From Pyramidobacter piscolens W5455 (GTDB taxonomy: Bacteria; Synergistota; Synergistia; Synergistales; Dethiosulfovibrionaceae): a DNA stretch of 64,000 nt. Location of the stretch: NCBI RefSeq assembly GCF_000177335.1, contig NZ_ADFP01000051.1:1-64000 (forward strand). Direction: 5' to 3'. Each line of letters starts with the position of its first letter. Position 1 is the stretch's first letter. Of this stretch, positions 23,639 to 33,738 are shown piece by piece. Made by a program: the position numbers and the translations under genes. The notes under the pieces are model-generated. The model made no database searches, was not told the origin of the DNA, and saw nothing but the letters and a program-made list of their open reading frames with translations.

Positions 23639-25468
23639 TCACAGCCCCAATCTCCCGAAATGCCTGTCCAAAGCGCCGCCGGTCAGCCGCAGCACGGTCG
23701 GCCGCCCGTGGGGACAGGCGTTGGGCTGGTCGCAGCGCTCCAGTTCGGCCAGCAGTTGATAAGCTTCCGCCGCTTCCAGCCGCGTCGTCAGCTTGACTGA
23801 AGCCTTGCAGGCCTTGGTCGCGAAGACGTTGACCAGCGAGTCGGAATGTTCCCGGCGCTCCCCGATCGCGTTCAGCGCGCTGCGCAGCAGATCGACGGGC
23901 GAAACGCCCACGACTTTGGCGTGCACGGGCAGCCGCGACAGAGAGCCGTCTTCGTCGATCGCGAAGTTCAGTTCGGCCAGTTTTCCGCGGTTCGCCATCG
24001 CGTCGTCTTTCAAAGTCGGCGGCAGCGGAATGGGCATGATCAGCTTTTCCTGCCCGCGCGGATCGGCGCAGGCCTTCAGGATCCGCTCGTAGTTGACGCG
24101 CTCGTGGGCGGCGTGGGGATCGACGATCAGCAGGCCGTCCGGCGTGGAAAAGACCAGATAGCCCTGAGGCAGCTGCGCGAGATAAAGTTTCCCGTCCGGC
24201 GCGGCGCTCTCCGCAGCGGAAGTCTCGCCGGACGACGAGGCTGGAGCGGTCTGACGGTAAGAAGAAAAAGGCAGGCGCTCGCCGCTCGCTTCCTGCGAAC
24301 CGCGCGCTGCAAACGCGTTCGGCGAGGCGGCGCGGAACACTGGCTCTTCCAAGCGCGAAAACGGGTGCGGCTCGCGTTCGGGCGGGCGGCGCCACGCCGC
24401 GGAACCGCCCTGCGCCGTCGTCCCGCCGGCGGGAAAAGATTCTGCCGGCGCGTCGAACGAAGGCGAAGAATCCGGCATGCGACCGACGCGCCCGAGGATC
24501 GGCGCGTCGGAAAAACCTTTGGCAAGACGTTCCGCCGCTTTGCGGACCAGATCGTAAACTTCGCCGGAGCGGCGGAACAGGATCTCCGACTTCGCCGGAT
24601 GGACGTTGACGTCCACGTCTTCCGCCGGCAGCGCAAGCATGACCAGCCAGTTGCCGCGCGTCGCCCAATGGAAGCCATGGATCGCCGAACGGATCACCGC
24701 GTCGCTGACGCGGCGTCCGTTCACGAACGAGATCAGCTGAAAACGGCTCTGCGGCCCCAGGTCCTGCCACCACAGCCGCACGGACGACGTCGCGGTCTCG
24801 GAAGCGGAAGCGCGGATCTCGGGCTCGTCGCCCCACATCCGCGCCAGCAATTTCTCGACGCCGCCGTCGCCCGAGCTCTTGAAGACGTTCTTGCCGTCGT
24901 GAGTCAACGAGAACGCGACCGCGGGATAGGCGAACGCGTAGTCCTGGACCAGGCGCGAAATGCGGCGGAACTCCGCCGCGGCCGTTTTGAGGAACTTGCG
25001 CCGCGCCGGCAGGTTATAGAAAAGATCCTTGACGACCACCGTCGTGCCGGGACGCAGCGGCACCGCCGTGACGCGGGGCGCGCCGTTTTCGTAATGCAGA
25101 GAGGCGCCTTCGGGCAAGTCGGGACGGCGGCTGTAGATCTCGAAATGGCTGACGGCGCAGACGCTGCTCAGCGCTTCGCCGCGATACCCCAGCGTGGCGA
25201 TCGCTTCAAGGTCCGCCTCGCTGCTGATCTTGCTGGTGGCGTGTTTTTCCACGGCCAGGGGCAGCTCTTCCGGGACGATGCCGCCGCCGTTGTCCTTGAC
25301 GGAGATCAGCACCTTGCCGCCCTGTTCCAGTTCTACGTCGATGGCTGTCGCTCCGGCGTCGAGACTGTTCTCGATCAGTTCCTTGACGACGGAAAGCGGC
25401 CGTTCGATCACCTCGCCGGCGGCGATTTTGCGCGAAAGCCCGTCGGGCAGTCGATGAATTCCCATCAT
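23639..25468 (-). CDS. mutL: DNA mismatch repair protein MutL
   Basis: 609 aa. GHL ATPase N-terminus: AAGEVIERPLSVVKELIENS, DNGGGI, ATLGYRGEAL. The C-terminal dimerisation domain ends with QPNACPHGRPTVLRL, and a Ser/Ala-rich linker separates the two. The CPHGRP segment is shared with endonuclease-type MutL; a clear DQHAxxERxxxE motif is partly kept as DPHAAHERVNYE. Start overlaps mutS stop (ATGATG). Confidence 0.93.
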   Translation of the reverse strand: MMGIHRLPDGLSRKIAAGEVIERPLSVVKELIENSLDAGATAIDVELEQGGKVLISVKDNGGGIVPEELPLAVEKHATSKISSEADLEAIATLGYRGEALSSVCAVSHFEIYSRRPDLPEGASLHYENGAPRVTAVPLRPGTTVVVKDLFYNLPARRKFLKTAAAEFRRISRLVQDYAFAYPAVAFSLTHDGKNVFKSSGDGGVEKLLARMWGDEPEIRASASETATSSVRLWWQDLGPQSRFQLISFVNGRRVSDAVIRSAIHGFHWATRGNWLVMLALPAEDVDVNVHPAKSEILFRRSGEVYDLVRKAAERLAKGFSDAPILGRVGRMPDSSPSFDAPAESFPAGGTTAQGGSAAWRRPPEREPHPFSRLEEPVFRAASPNAFAARGSQEASGERLPFSSYRQTAPASSSGETSAAESAAPDGKLYLAQLPQGYLVFSTPDGLLIVDPHAAHERVNYERILKACADPRGQEKLIMPIPLPPTLKDDAMANRGKLAELNFAIDEDGSLSRLPVHAKVVGVSPVDLLRSALNAIGERREHSDSLVNVFATKACKASVKLTTRLEAAEAYQLLAELERCDQPNACPHGRPTVLRLTGGALDRHFGRLGL

Positions 25469-28047
25469 TCACACCTCAGCTTTCTGGCCCGGGAGACCAG
25501 CCGGTAGATCCGGCCGAGCGCGTCCCGCGGCGTCATCCGATCGGGGTCGAGCGAAGCCACTTCTTCGATGAAAGCGTCCCCGGAAAGATCGAACATGCTC
25601 ACCTGCGCCGACGGCGCAAAACGATTCGCATCATTGTGCGGTTCCGACGGTTCGGCCTCGAGCCGTTCGAGGATCTCATGGGCGCGCCGGAGCACCACCC
25701 GCGGCAGCCCGGCGATGCGGGCGACCTCGATGCCGTAGGAGCGATCGGCGGGACCGGACTGTATCTTGTGCAGAAAACGCACGCCTTCCTCGGTCTCCTC
25801 TACGCCCATGCTCAGGTTGAACAGGCCGGGCATGGTCTTCTCGAGGTCGGTCAGCTCGTGATAATGCGTGGCGAAAAGCACGAACGGCTGGACGCCGCAG
25901 AGATTGTGCAGATACTCGATCACGGACCAGGCAATGCTCATGCCGTCGTACGTCGAGGTGCCGCGCCCGATCTCGTCGAGGATGACTTCGCTGCGGGCCG
26001 TGACGTTGTGGAGAATGTTCGCGGTCTCCATCATCTCGACCATGAACGTGCTGTTGCCGCGCGCCAGCTCGTCGCGCGCGCCAATGCGGGTGAACAGCCG
26101 GTCAGTCAGCGGCAGGCGGGCAGACGCCGCCGGCACGTAGCTGCCGGCCTGCGCCATGATCTGCAGAATCGCGGCCATGCGCAGATACGTCGATTTGCCC
26201 GCCATGTTGGGCCCGGTGACGATGGCCGTCCGCCGCGACAGATCCATTTTCAGGTCGTTCGGTATGCAGGGCTGACCGCGCAGCGCCCGTTCGACCATCG
26301 GATGGCGTCCCTCGCGGATCTCGAGAACCCGCTCTTCGACGACCTCAGGACGACAGTAGCCGCGTTCCCGCGCCGTGCGCGCGAAAGAGTTCAGCACGTC
26401 CAGTTTGGACAGCGCATGACCAAGCCGCTGAATGGCGTCGGTCCGTTCGAGGCAGGCCGCAGTCAGCTCGTCGAAAATGCGCTGTTCGATCTCCGCGATC
26501 TTTGAATCCGCCTGCAGCCGGCGCTCCTCGTATTCTTTCAGTTCGGGGGAAATATATCGCTCGGCGTTGACCAGCGTCTGTTTGCGGACGTACTCCGGCG
26601 GGATTTCCGTATTTTCCGCTTTGGCGCGGGAGATTTCGATGTAGAATCCGTAAACTTTGTTGTACCCGACTTTCAGCTTGGCGATGCCGAGGCGCTTTTT
26701 CTCCCGTTCCGCAAAATCTTCGAGCCAGGCGTCGCCGCTGTCGCCGAGAGAGCGCCACTGGTCGAGCTCTTCGTCGCACCCGGGGGCGGCGATGGCGCCC
26801 AAACTCAGGGAGCGCGGCAGCTCCGGCAGCAAAAACCGGTCAAGCCGGGCGCGCAGCTCCGCCAGTTCGCCGGGAGCCGGCAAAGCCGCCGAGCGGCACA
26901 TTTCGCCCAGGGCCGCGCCGATCTCCGGATGTACGTCCAGCGTGTCGCGGATCGCGCCGAGGTCGCGCGGATTGGCGCTTTTCATGTGCAGGCGAGCGAT
27001 GGCGCGCTCCACGTCGCGGCATTTTTCCAGCAGTTCGGCCAGAGCACGCGAAATGTCTTCGTGGGCGTACAGTTCCTGAACGGAATCAAGACGTTCGTTG
27101 ATTTTCTCGATCGAACAGAGCGGACGGGCGATCCAATCGTGGAGCAGTTTTTTGCCGAACGGCGTCGCGCACTCGTTCATGCACTCGAACAACGACGCCT
27201 CCCCGCCCCAGAGGTCGAGATTGTTCTGCGTGTGCCAGTCGAGGTGCATAAAACCCTCCGGCAGGATCTGGGAAATGCTTCTGATGTGAGCCGCTTTCGA
27301 GAAGCTGGTCTCCTCCGCGTAGCTCACCAGCGCGCTGACGGCGCCGATACGCGGGTCGCCGCGGCGCAGGCCGAAGCCCTCGAGGGAATTGACGTTCCAG
27401 AGCTGGCACAGACGCGCCAACCCGATTTCGGGATCGAAGTCCTCCGCCGACATCTCGGAATACGCCCAGCCCGGATTGGCTTCGACCTTTTCCCGATACC
27501 CCCGTCCTCGCGGGATCAGAATCTCGCGCGGCGCAAAGGACAGCAGCACCGACCAGGCCTCCTGCGGGGAAAACGTTCCCACCTGCACCGTCGAGGCGCT
27601 CGGCGTCAGAAAGCCGACGGTCCATCGATCCTGCCCCAGCAGCAGCGAGGCCAGCGACGAGTCGACGGTTCCTTCTTCGGGAATGAAAGTCCCCGGCGTC
27701 AGGATCTTGACGACTTCCCGGTCCACCAGCGTGCGTCCGTCGGGCGGCGTCATCTGTTCGCAAACGGCGATCTTGTAGCCCTTTTCGATCAGGCGCGCGG
27801 CGTACTGGTCCACCGCATGATGCGGCACGCCGGCCATCGGCATGTTTTTGTTCGCGTCGCGCGCGGTCAGGGCAATGTCGAGTTCGCGCGACACGAGCTT
27901 GGCGTCCTCGAAGAAACATTCAAAGAAATCCCCCATGCGGAAAAAAAGCACGCAGTCGGGGTATTTGTTTTTCCAATAAAAGTACTGTTCCAGCATCGGC
28001 GTCATCTTGGCGGGCCTCTGCTGGGCAGGCGTTTTGGGTTCCGTCAT
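25465..28047 (-). CDS. mutS: DNA mismatch repair protein MutS
   Basis: 860 aa, the standard MutS1 length. Mismatch-binding FFRMGDFFECF (Phe-x-Glu style motif), Walker A GPNMAGKSTYLR, Walker B region SEVILDEIGRGTSTYDG. The annotated start lies 14 nt after AAAGGAG; ATG 28005 (MTPMLEQYF) is an alternative. Adjacent to ruvX and mutL with near-zero spacing. Confidence 0.95.
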   Translation of the reverse strand: MTEPKTPAQQRPAKMTPMLEQYFYWKNKYPDCVLFFRMGDFFECFFEDAKLVSRELDIALTARDANKNMPMAGVPHHAVDQYAARLIEKGYKIAVCEQMTPPDGRTLVDREVVKILTPGTFIPEEGTVDSSLASLLLGQDRWTVGFLTPSASTVQVGTFSPQEAWSVLLSFAPREILIPRGRGYREKVEANPGWAYSEMSAEDFDPEIGLARLCQLWNVNSLEGFGLRRGDPRIGAVSALVSYAEETSFSKAAHIRSISQILPEGFMHLDWHTQNNLDLWGGEASLFECMNECATPFGKKLLHDWIARPLCSIEKINERLDSVQELYAHEDISRALAELLEKCRDVERAIARLHMKSANPRDLGAIRDTLDVHPEIGAALGEMCRSAALPAPGELAELRARLDRFLLPELPRSLSLGAIAAPGCDEELDQWRSLGDSGDAWLEDFAEREKKRLGIAKLKVGYNKVYGFYIEISRAKAENTEIPPEYVRKQTLVNAERYISPELKEYEERRLQADSKIAEIEQRIFDELTAACLERTDAIQRLGHALSKLDVLNSFARTARERGYCRPEVVEERVLEIREGRHPMVERALRGQPCIPNDLKMDLSRRTAIVTGPNMAGKSTYLRMAAILQIMAQAGSYVPAASARLPLTDRLFTRIGARDELARGNSTFMVEMMETANILHNVTARSEVILDEIGRGTSTYDGMSIAWSVIEYLHNLCGVQPFVLFATHYHELTDLEKTMPGLFNLSMGVEETEEGVRFLHKIQSGPADRSYGIEVARIAGLPRVVLRRAHEILERLEAEPSEPHNDANRFAPSAQVSMFDLSGDAFIEEVASLDPDRMTPRDALGRIYRLVSRARKLRCE

Positions 28048-28470
28048 CTAAAATCGGTCAGCTCCTTTCGTATCCATATAGCTTTGCAGAATCACCGCGG
28101 CGGCGATCTTGTCGACGGACTGTTTTCGTTTGCGGCGCGACACGTTGCCTTCGAGCAGATAGCTCGTAGCGGTGCAGGTGCTGTAGCGTTCGTCCCAATA
28201 TCTCACGGTGACCATGGGAAAGCGCCGCTGAATCTCCTTCACCACGTCCTGCACGTGCTGCGCCGAAGGGCCGATCGTTCCGTCTTCGCGGATCGGCAGC
28301 CCGACGAGCAGACAGCCCGTGTCGTAACGCTCGAAGGCGCGCTCCAGTTCGTCCAGCCAGGGGCCGTCCGCTTTCCAGACAGCAATCCCCTGAGCAAACA
28401 TGCCCAGGGGATCGCTGACTGCCACGCCGATTCTCACGGTTCCGACGTCGAGGCAGATAATTCGGGGCAT
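28048..28470 (-). CDS. ruvX: YqgF/RuvX Holliday-junction resolvase-like
   Basis: 140 aa RNase H-fold protein: ICLDVGTVRIGVAVSD (first Asp), LVGLPIREDG, YWDERYST, DKIAAAVILQSYM. Required for 16S rRNA 5' processing in E. coli. Start 28470 sits 9 nt after the alaS stop region and uses the GGAGC inside alaS. Confidence 0.92.
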   Translation of the reverse strand: MPRIICLDVGTVRIGVAVSDPLGMFAQGIAVWKADGPWLDELERAFERYDTGCLLVGLPIREDGTIGPSAQHVQDVVKEIQRRFPMVTVRYWDERYSTCTATSYLLEGNVSRRKRKQSVDKIAAAVILQSYMDTKGADRF

Positions 28471-28472
28471 CG

Positions 28473-31121
28473 TCAAGCTCCGATAAATTTTGCAACGATA
28501 TCGACGGCGGCGGCGATCGCCTCGTCGATTTTGCCCGGCTCCCTACCGCCGGCCTGAGCCATGTTCGGACGTCCGCCGCCGCTTCCGCCGACCAGTGCGG
28601 CCAGTTCCTTGACGATCCTGCCGGCATGGAGCTTTTTCTTCTGCGCTTCTTCGCCGAGCATGCAGAGGATCTGCACCTTGTCTTCGGCCGCCTTGGAAAA
28701 AATCACGAACACGGCCTTGGGATCGCCGTCCTTGAACTTGTCGCCGGATTCGCGCAGCAGATCCATGTCCTGTCCGTCCACGCGTCCGATATAAAGGTTG
28801 ACAGCCCCGCCGGCCAGCGTCTTCTTCGCGATCAGTCCGTCGATGCTGCCGGCGAGTTCGGCGCGGGACATCTCGTCGATCTGGCGTTTGAGCGCCTTGA
28901 TCTCTTCTTCCATTCCCTTGACCTTCTCGATCAGCAGCGGCCGTTTGACGGCCAGGCGGGTGGAAAGTTCGTCGGCGGTGCGGCTCAGTTCCTGGAGCAG
29001 GCGCACCGTGGTCATGCCGGTCACCGCCGTGATGCGGCGGATCCCGGAGCCGATGCTCTCTTCGCCGACGATCTTCAAAGAACCGATCGTGCCCGAGGAC
29101 GGAACGTGGGTGCCGCCGCACAGCTCGCTGGAAAAATCGCCGACGGAGACGACGCGCACGGTCTGGCCGTATTTCTCTTCGAACAGCGCTTTGGCGCCGC
29201 TGGCTTTGGCCGCTTCGAGATCCGTCACGACGGTCGTGACGGGGCGGTCGGTCAGGATCGCGGCGTTGGTCAACGTCTCGATCTCCTCGAGCTGTTCGCG
29301 GCGTGGCGCTTCGTAATGGGTGTAGTCGAAGCGCAGGAAACGGTCGGACACGAGCGAGCCGTTCTGGCGCACGTGCCCGCCCAGCACTTTGCCGAGCACG
29401 GCGTGGAGGATGTGCGTGGCCGTGTGGTTGCGGGCGATGGCAAGATGGCGGTCCATATCGATCTGCGCGAGGACGCCCTGGCCGACGCGGAGCGCTCCCT
29501 TGGTGACGGTGACCGTCTGCATGTTCAGCTCGCCGAAGGGATGCGTGCTGTCCTTCACGACCGCGAGAACGCCGTCGGCCTTGATCAGCCCCGTGTCGCC
29601 GATCTGGCCGCCGCGCTCGGCATAGAACGGCGAACTTTCGAGCAGGACCATGCCCTCCTCGCCTTCATCGAGAGCGTCGACTTTCCGTCCGTCCCTGACG
29701 AGCGCGCGGATCTTGGTATTGCATTCGCTCTTTTCGTAACCGACGAAATCCGTGGCGCCGAATTCGTTGGCCAGCGCGTTGAACACGTTCCCCTTGATGA
29801 CGTTGTTGGCGATCTGCTTGCTGGAGCTGCGGGCGCGCTTGCGCTGCCGCGCCATCTCCGTCTTGAATCCCTCTTCGTCGACCGACACGCCGTGCTCGGC
29901 GCAGATCTCGCGGGTCAGCTCCAGCGGGAAACCGAACGTGTCGTACAGCTGAAAGGCCACGGCGCCGCCGAGAGTTTTTCCGGCGCTTTCGAGCGCCGCC
30001 TTGACCTCTGCGTCGAGCAGCTCGCTGCCCTGGCGGATGGTTTTGCCGAAGCCGTTCTCCTCGATCTCGACGATCTTCTCGATGGTGAGACGGTTCTCCC
30101 CGAGTTCGGCGTAGGGATCGCCCATCAGTTCGATCACGGCGGGAATCACGTCGTTGATGAACGGTCTGTCGATGCCGATCAGGCGTCCGTAACGGGCGGC
30201 GCGGCGGATCAGGCGGCGCAGCACGTAGCCCTGGCCGTCGTTGGCCGGCAGAATGCCGTCCGCGATCATGAAGCAGACGGCGCGGACGTGGTCGGAAATG
30301 ACTTTCAGAGCCAGGTCGCTCTGATCGTTCTCACCGTATCTGACGCCGGCGATGTCGCCGGCTTTTTTCATGAGCGGCGCGAAGAGATCCGTCTCGAAGT
30401 CGTTGCGCACGCCCTGGATCAGCGAGGCAAGACGCTCGAGCCCCATGCCGGTATCGATGTTCTTGCGGGGCAGCGGCTTGAAACTGCCGTCGGCCTGCCG
30501 GTCGTACTGCGTGAAAACGTGGTTCCAGATCTCGAGAAAACGGTCGCAGTCGCAGCCGGGATGGCAGTCGGGGCCGCAGGAAAACTCTTTTCCCTGATCG
30601 TAGAGGATCTCGGAATCGGGACCGCACGGTCCCTGAGGCCCCATGAACCAGAAATTCTCGTCTTCGCCGTTGAGGACGAGATGGGATTCGGGCATGCCGA
30701 TCTCCTTGGTCCAGATGTCGAAGGCCTCCCGGTCGTCCTTGTAGATCGTCGCGTACATGCGGCTGCCATCGAGGCCCAGGACCTGCGTGAGGAACTCCCA
30801 GCCCCAGGTCAGCGACTCGCGCTTGAAATATCCGCCCCAGGAGAAGTTTCCCAGCATTTCGAAAAACGTGTGATGCCGTGCGGTACGGCCGACGTTCTCG
30901 ATGTCGTTGGTGCGCACGCACTTCTGCGAGGTCACGGCGCGGGCGTACTCCGGTTCCTCGAGGCCGAGGTAATACTTTTTGAAGGGCACCATGCCGGCGA
31001 TGGTGAACAGAAGCGAGGGGTCGTCGGGAACGAGCGAAAAACTCTTGTAATGATGACATCCTTTGGATTCCCAGAAACTTACGAACAACTGACGGATTTC
31101 CTTACCGCTGCGATACTGCAC
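28473..31121 (-). CDS. alaS: Alanyl-tRNA synthetase
   Basis: 882 aa. Class II catalytic core at the N-terminus, editing domain HTATHILHAVLG and CGGTHV (zinc-binding HxxxH/CxxxH), C-terminal domain with GGSGGGRPNMAQAGG. GTG start at 31121 chosen for AGGAGGGA at 6 nt; no upstream ATG fits the family N-terminus. It lies in the same operon as ruvX, as in many bacteria. Confidence 0.95.
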   Translation of the reverse strand: MQYRSGKEIRQLFVSFWESKGCHHYKSFSLVPDDPSLLFTIAGMVPFKKYYLGLEEPEYARAVTSQKCVRTNDIENVGRTARHHTFFEMLGNFSWGGYFKRESLTWGWEFLTQVLGLDGSRMYATIYKDDREAFDIWTKEIGMPESHLVLNGEDENFWFMGPQGPCGPDSEILYDQGKEFSCGPDCHPGCDCDRFLEIWNHVFTQYDRQADGSFKPLPRKNIDTGMGLERLASLIQGVRNDFETDLFAPLMKKAGDIAGVRYGENDQSDLALKVISDHVRAVCFMIADGILPANDGQGYVLRRLIRRAARYGRLIGIDRPFINDVIPAVIELMGDPYAELGENRLTIEKIVEIEENGFGKTIRQGSELLDAEVKAALESAGKTLGGAVAFQLYDTFGFPLELTREICAEHGVSVDEEGFKTEMARQRKRARSSSKQIANNVIKGNVFNALANEFGATDFVGYEKSECNTKIRALVRDGRKVDALDEGEEGMVLLESSPFYAERGGQIGDTGLIKADGVLAVVKDSTHPFGELNMQTVTVTKGALRVGQGVLAQIDMDRHLAIARNHTATHILHAVLGKVLGGHVRQNGSLVSDRFLRFDYTHYEAPRREQLEEIETLTNAAILTDRPVTTVVTDLEAAKASGAKALFEEKYGQTVRVVSVGDFSSELCGGTHVPSSGTIGSLKIVGEESIGSGIRRITAVTGMTTVRLLQELSRTADELSTRLAVKRPLLIEKVKGMEEEIKALKRQIDEMSRAELAGSIDGLIAKKTLAGGAVNLYIGRVDGQDMDLLRESGDKFKDGDPKAVFVIFSKAAEDKVQILCMLGEEAQKKKLHAGRIVKELAALVGGSGGGRPNMAQAGGREPGKIDEAIAAAVDIVAKFIGA

Positions 31122-31186
31122 GGATGTTCCCTCCTGCACTTTTTTAAGAGAAAATAATGACGGCGGCGCGGGCTGCCGGGGATTCT

Positions 31187-32473
31187 TCAGGCGCGAGCCG
31201 CCAACAGCCAGGCGCGCTGCGCCGAACTGCCCGCGCGAATTTCTTTTTCGGCGCGCGGCGCAAAGACCCGATCTTTGACGAGCCAGCCGCCTCCGCAGAG
31301 AACGTGCCTGACGTCGCCGGAACTGCCGGCGTATACGACGTAGCTGGACATGTTGTCCTCGTCGGCGCCAAGATAATGGAGCGCCGTCAGATCGACGGCC
31401 GTCAGGTCCGCAGCCCAGCCTTCGGCGAGCCGCCCCACCTTTTCGTACCCGAACGCCCGCGCGCCCTGATAGGTCGCGCAGTCGATCAACTGCCGCGAGG
31501 AAACGGCCAGCGGATCGCGGCCGACGCCCTTGTGGATCAATGAGGCGAGCCGCATCTCGTCCCACAGATCGAGACGGTTGTTGCTGGCGGCGCCGTCGGT
31601 CCCAAGCGCCACGTGCACGCCGCGTTTCAACATCTCCGGCACTGGCGCCACGCCGCTGCCCAGCTTGAGGTTGGAAGCCGGACAATGCGCCACGGTGATG
31701 TTATCGTGAGCGGCCAGATAGTCGAGCTCGTCTTCCCTGAACTGCACGCCGTGCGCCAGGACCAGGCGCGGCACGGCCGCAAGCCCGGTTTTTTCGAGAT
31801 ACTCGACCGGCGTCATTTTCAGCGTGTCGGAGAGGTAGCCGCGCTCCCATTCCGCCTCGAGGAAATGCGTCTGCAAGGGCAGATTTTTTCTTTTCGCTTC
31901 GGCGGCGCATTCGCAGACGAACTCGAACGGCACGGTGTACGGCGCGTGCGGATCGATGCTGTTGATGATCCGCGGCCCCCGCATCTCCGCAAAATCGCGG
32001 TAAAGCGTCTGTCTGAAGCGGGCCGGATCGCGCACGACGCCGACGGAAACGGAACAGCGCATGCCCAGCTCGTTCACGGCGCGGGCGACCTGATCCATAT
32101 GGTAATACATGTCGGTAAAGCCGGTCACGCCGCACATGGCCATCTCGCACATGGCCTGAACGGCGCCGGCGTAGACCACATCGTCGGTCAAATGCTCTTC
32201 CAGCGGCCAGATCTTCTGTTCCAGCCACTCCATCAGCGGGCGCTCCTCGCCGAGGCCGCGCAGCAGCGTCATCGCCGCATGGCAATGAGCGTTGAAAAAT
32301 CCCGGCATCAAAAGCGTTTCGCCCTTGCCGTCCATCACTTCGCATTTTTCACCACTCAATGAATCCGGGGCGGCGATTTTTTTTATGCGTTCCCCCTCGA
32401 CGAGCAGATCGGCGCGCCGCGCGCGCTCCATCGTGCCGTCGAGAAGATAAACGTCGCGGAACAGGATCGCCAT
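31187..32473 (-). CDS. mtaD: S-adenosylhomocysteine/MTA deaminase family
   Basis: 428 aa amidohydrolase. Metal ligands in NAHCHAAMTLLRG, QTHFLEAEWE, HGVQF and GTDGAASNN. Deaminates 5'-methylthioadenosine or S-adenosylhomocysteine (or related adenosines). It lies 1 nt after ahcY and has no strong SD, so it is probably translationally coupled to it; together they handle the SAM by-product SAH. Exact substrate is inferred. Confidence 0.85.
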   Translation of the reverse strand: MAILFRDVYLLDGTMERARRADLLVEGERIKKIAAPDSLSGEKCEVMDGKGETLLMPGFFNAHCHAAMTLLRGLGEERPLMEWLEQKIWPLEEHLTDDVVYAGAVQAMCEMAMCGVTGFTDMYYHMDQVARAVNELGMRCSVSVGVVRDPARFRQTLYRDFAEMRGPRIINSIDPHAPYTVPFEFVCECAAEAKRKNLPLQTHFLEAEWERGYLSDTLKMTPVEYLEKTGLAAVPRLVLAHGVQFREDELDYLAAHDNITVAHCPASNLKLGSGVAPVPEMLKRGVHVALGTDGAASNNRLDLWDEMRLASLIHKGVGRDPLAVSSRQLIDCATYQGARAFGYEKVGRLAEGWAADLTAVDLTALHYLGADEDNMSSYVVYAGSSGDVRHVLCGGGWLVKDRVFAPRAEKEIRAGSSAQRAWLLAARA

Positions 32474-32474
32474 T

Positions 32475-33725
32475 TTAGTCTTCGCGCCAGTCGGCCATGT
32501 AGGCGCGCTGCTCGTCGGTCATACGCTCGAGGGACAGCCCCATGGAAGCGAGCTTCGTCTCCATGACCGCCGCGTCGATTTCTTCGGGCACATCCATCAG
32601 TCCCGCCTCGAGCGCGCGGCCGTGTTCGTTCACGTAGAGGGCGGATTCGAGCTGGAGCGCGAAGCTGAGATCCATGATCTCGATCGGGTGCCCGTCGCCG
32701 CAGGCCAGATTGACGAGACGCCCTTCGCCGAGCAGATTGAGGCGGCGCCCGTCGGGCAGCGTGAACGTCTCGATATTGGCCCGCGCCAGCTCGTGCTTGA
32801 CGGCCAGCGCCGCCAGTTCATGTTTGTTGATCTCGACGTCGAAGTGCCCCGCGTTGCCCATGATCGCGTTGTCTTTCATGAGCTGGAAATGCTCTGCCCG
32901 GATCACGTGCGTGTTGCCGGTAAAGGTGAGAAAAATGTCGCCCAGCGGCGCCGCCTGGGCCATGGTCATCAGCTCGTTGCCGTCCATGACCGCTTCGAAC
33001 GCGCGGTGCGGATCCAGTTCGGTGACGATGACGCGGGCGCCGAGGGCGCGGGCGCGCATGGCGGCGCCCCGGCCGCACCAGCCGTAACCGGCGATGACCA
33101 CCGTTTTCCCCGCCACGAGGATATTGGTCGTGCGCATGAAGCCGTCCCACACGGACTGCCCGGTGCCGTAGCGGTTATCGAAAAGATATTTGCTGTGGGC
33201 GTCGTTCACGGAGATCACCGCAAAAGGCAAAATCCCCTGCCGCTCCATGGCCTTCAGGCGTTTGACGCCGGAGGTCGTCTCCTCGGAAGCGCCCTTGACG
33301 GCCGGGATCAACTCCTTCATGTCGGAAAGGACCGTCGCCACCAGATCGGCGCCGTCGTCCACGATGACCGAAGGGCCAAAAGCCAGCGTATCGCGCAGAT
33401 AGCGGCGATACTCTTCGCCGCTCATGGCGTGACGGCTGAACACGGAAACGCCCGTATCGACGAGAGCGGCGCAGATATCGTCCTGCGTCGAGAGCGGATT
33501 GCTGCCGGCCGCGCGGACTTCGGCGCCCAACTCTTTGAAAGTCCGCAACAGGCAGGCGGTCTTCGCTTCAAGGTGGAGGCAGGCTGAAAGTTTCACGCCT
33601 TTCAGCGGCTGCAAAGCGGCATAACGCGCTTTCAGGGCGTTGAGCACCGGCATGGAGCGCCACGCCCAGTCCATTTTGGCACGGCCGCCCGGAGCGAGAG
33701 AAAGATCGGCGATTTTATAATCCAT
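32475..33725 (-). CDS. ahcY: Adenosylhomocysteinase
   Basis: 416 aa. AACLHLEAKTA-type N-terminal substrate region (SACLHLEAKTACLL), NAD-binding GYGWCGRGAAMRARALGA, NDAHSKYLFDNRYGTGQS. Splits SAH to homocysteine and adenosine. Start 33725 follows AAGGAGA by 7 nt. The C-terminal extension for NAD is the short bacterial/archaeal form. Confidence 0.93.
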   Translation of the reverse strand: MDYKIADLSLAPGGRAKMDWAWRSMPVLNALKARYAALQPLKGVKLSACLHLEAKTACLLRTFKELGAEVRAAGSNPLSTQDDICAALVDTGVSVFSRHAMSGEEYRRYLRDTLAFGPSVIVDDGADLVATVLSDMKELIPAVKGASEETTSGVKRLKAMERQGILPFAVISVNDAHSKYLFDNRYGTGQSVWDGFMRTTNILVAGKTVVIAGYGWCGRGAAMRARALGARVIVTELDPHRAFEAVMDGNELMTMAQAAPLGDIFLTFTGNTHVIRAEHFQLMKDNAIMGNAGHFDVEINKHELAALAVKHELARANIETFTLPDGRRLNLLGEGRLVNLACGDGHPIEIMDLSFALQLESALYVNEHGRALEAGLMDVPEEIDAAVMETKLASMGLSLERMTDEQRAYMADWRED

Positions 33726-33738
33726 TATGAATTCTCCT

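Noticed and set aside
23625-24836. Long N-terminal extension of miaA
   Set aside because: It overlaps mutL in another frame and is arginine rich; MiaA's P-loop N-terminus begins at 23624.
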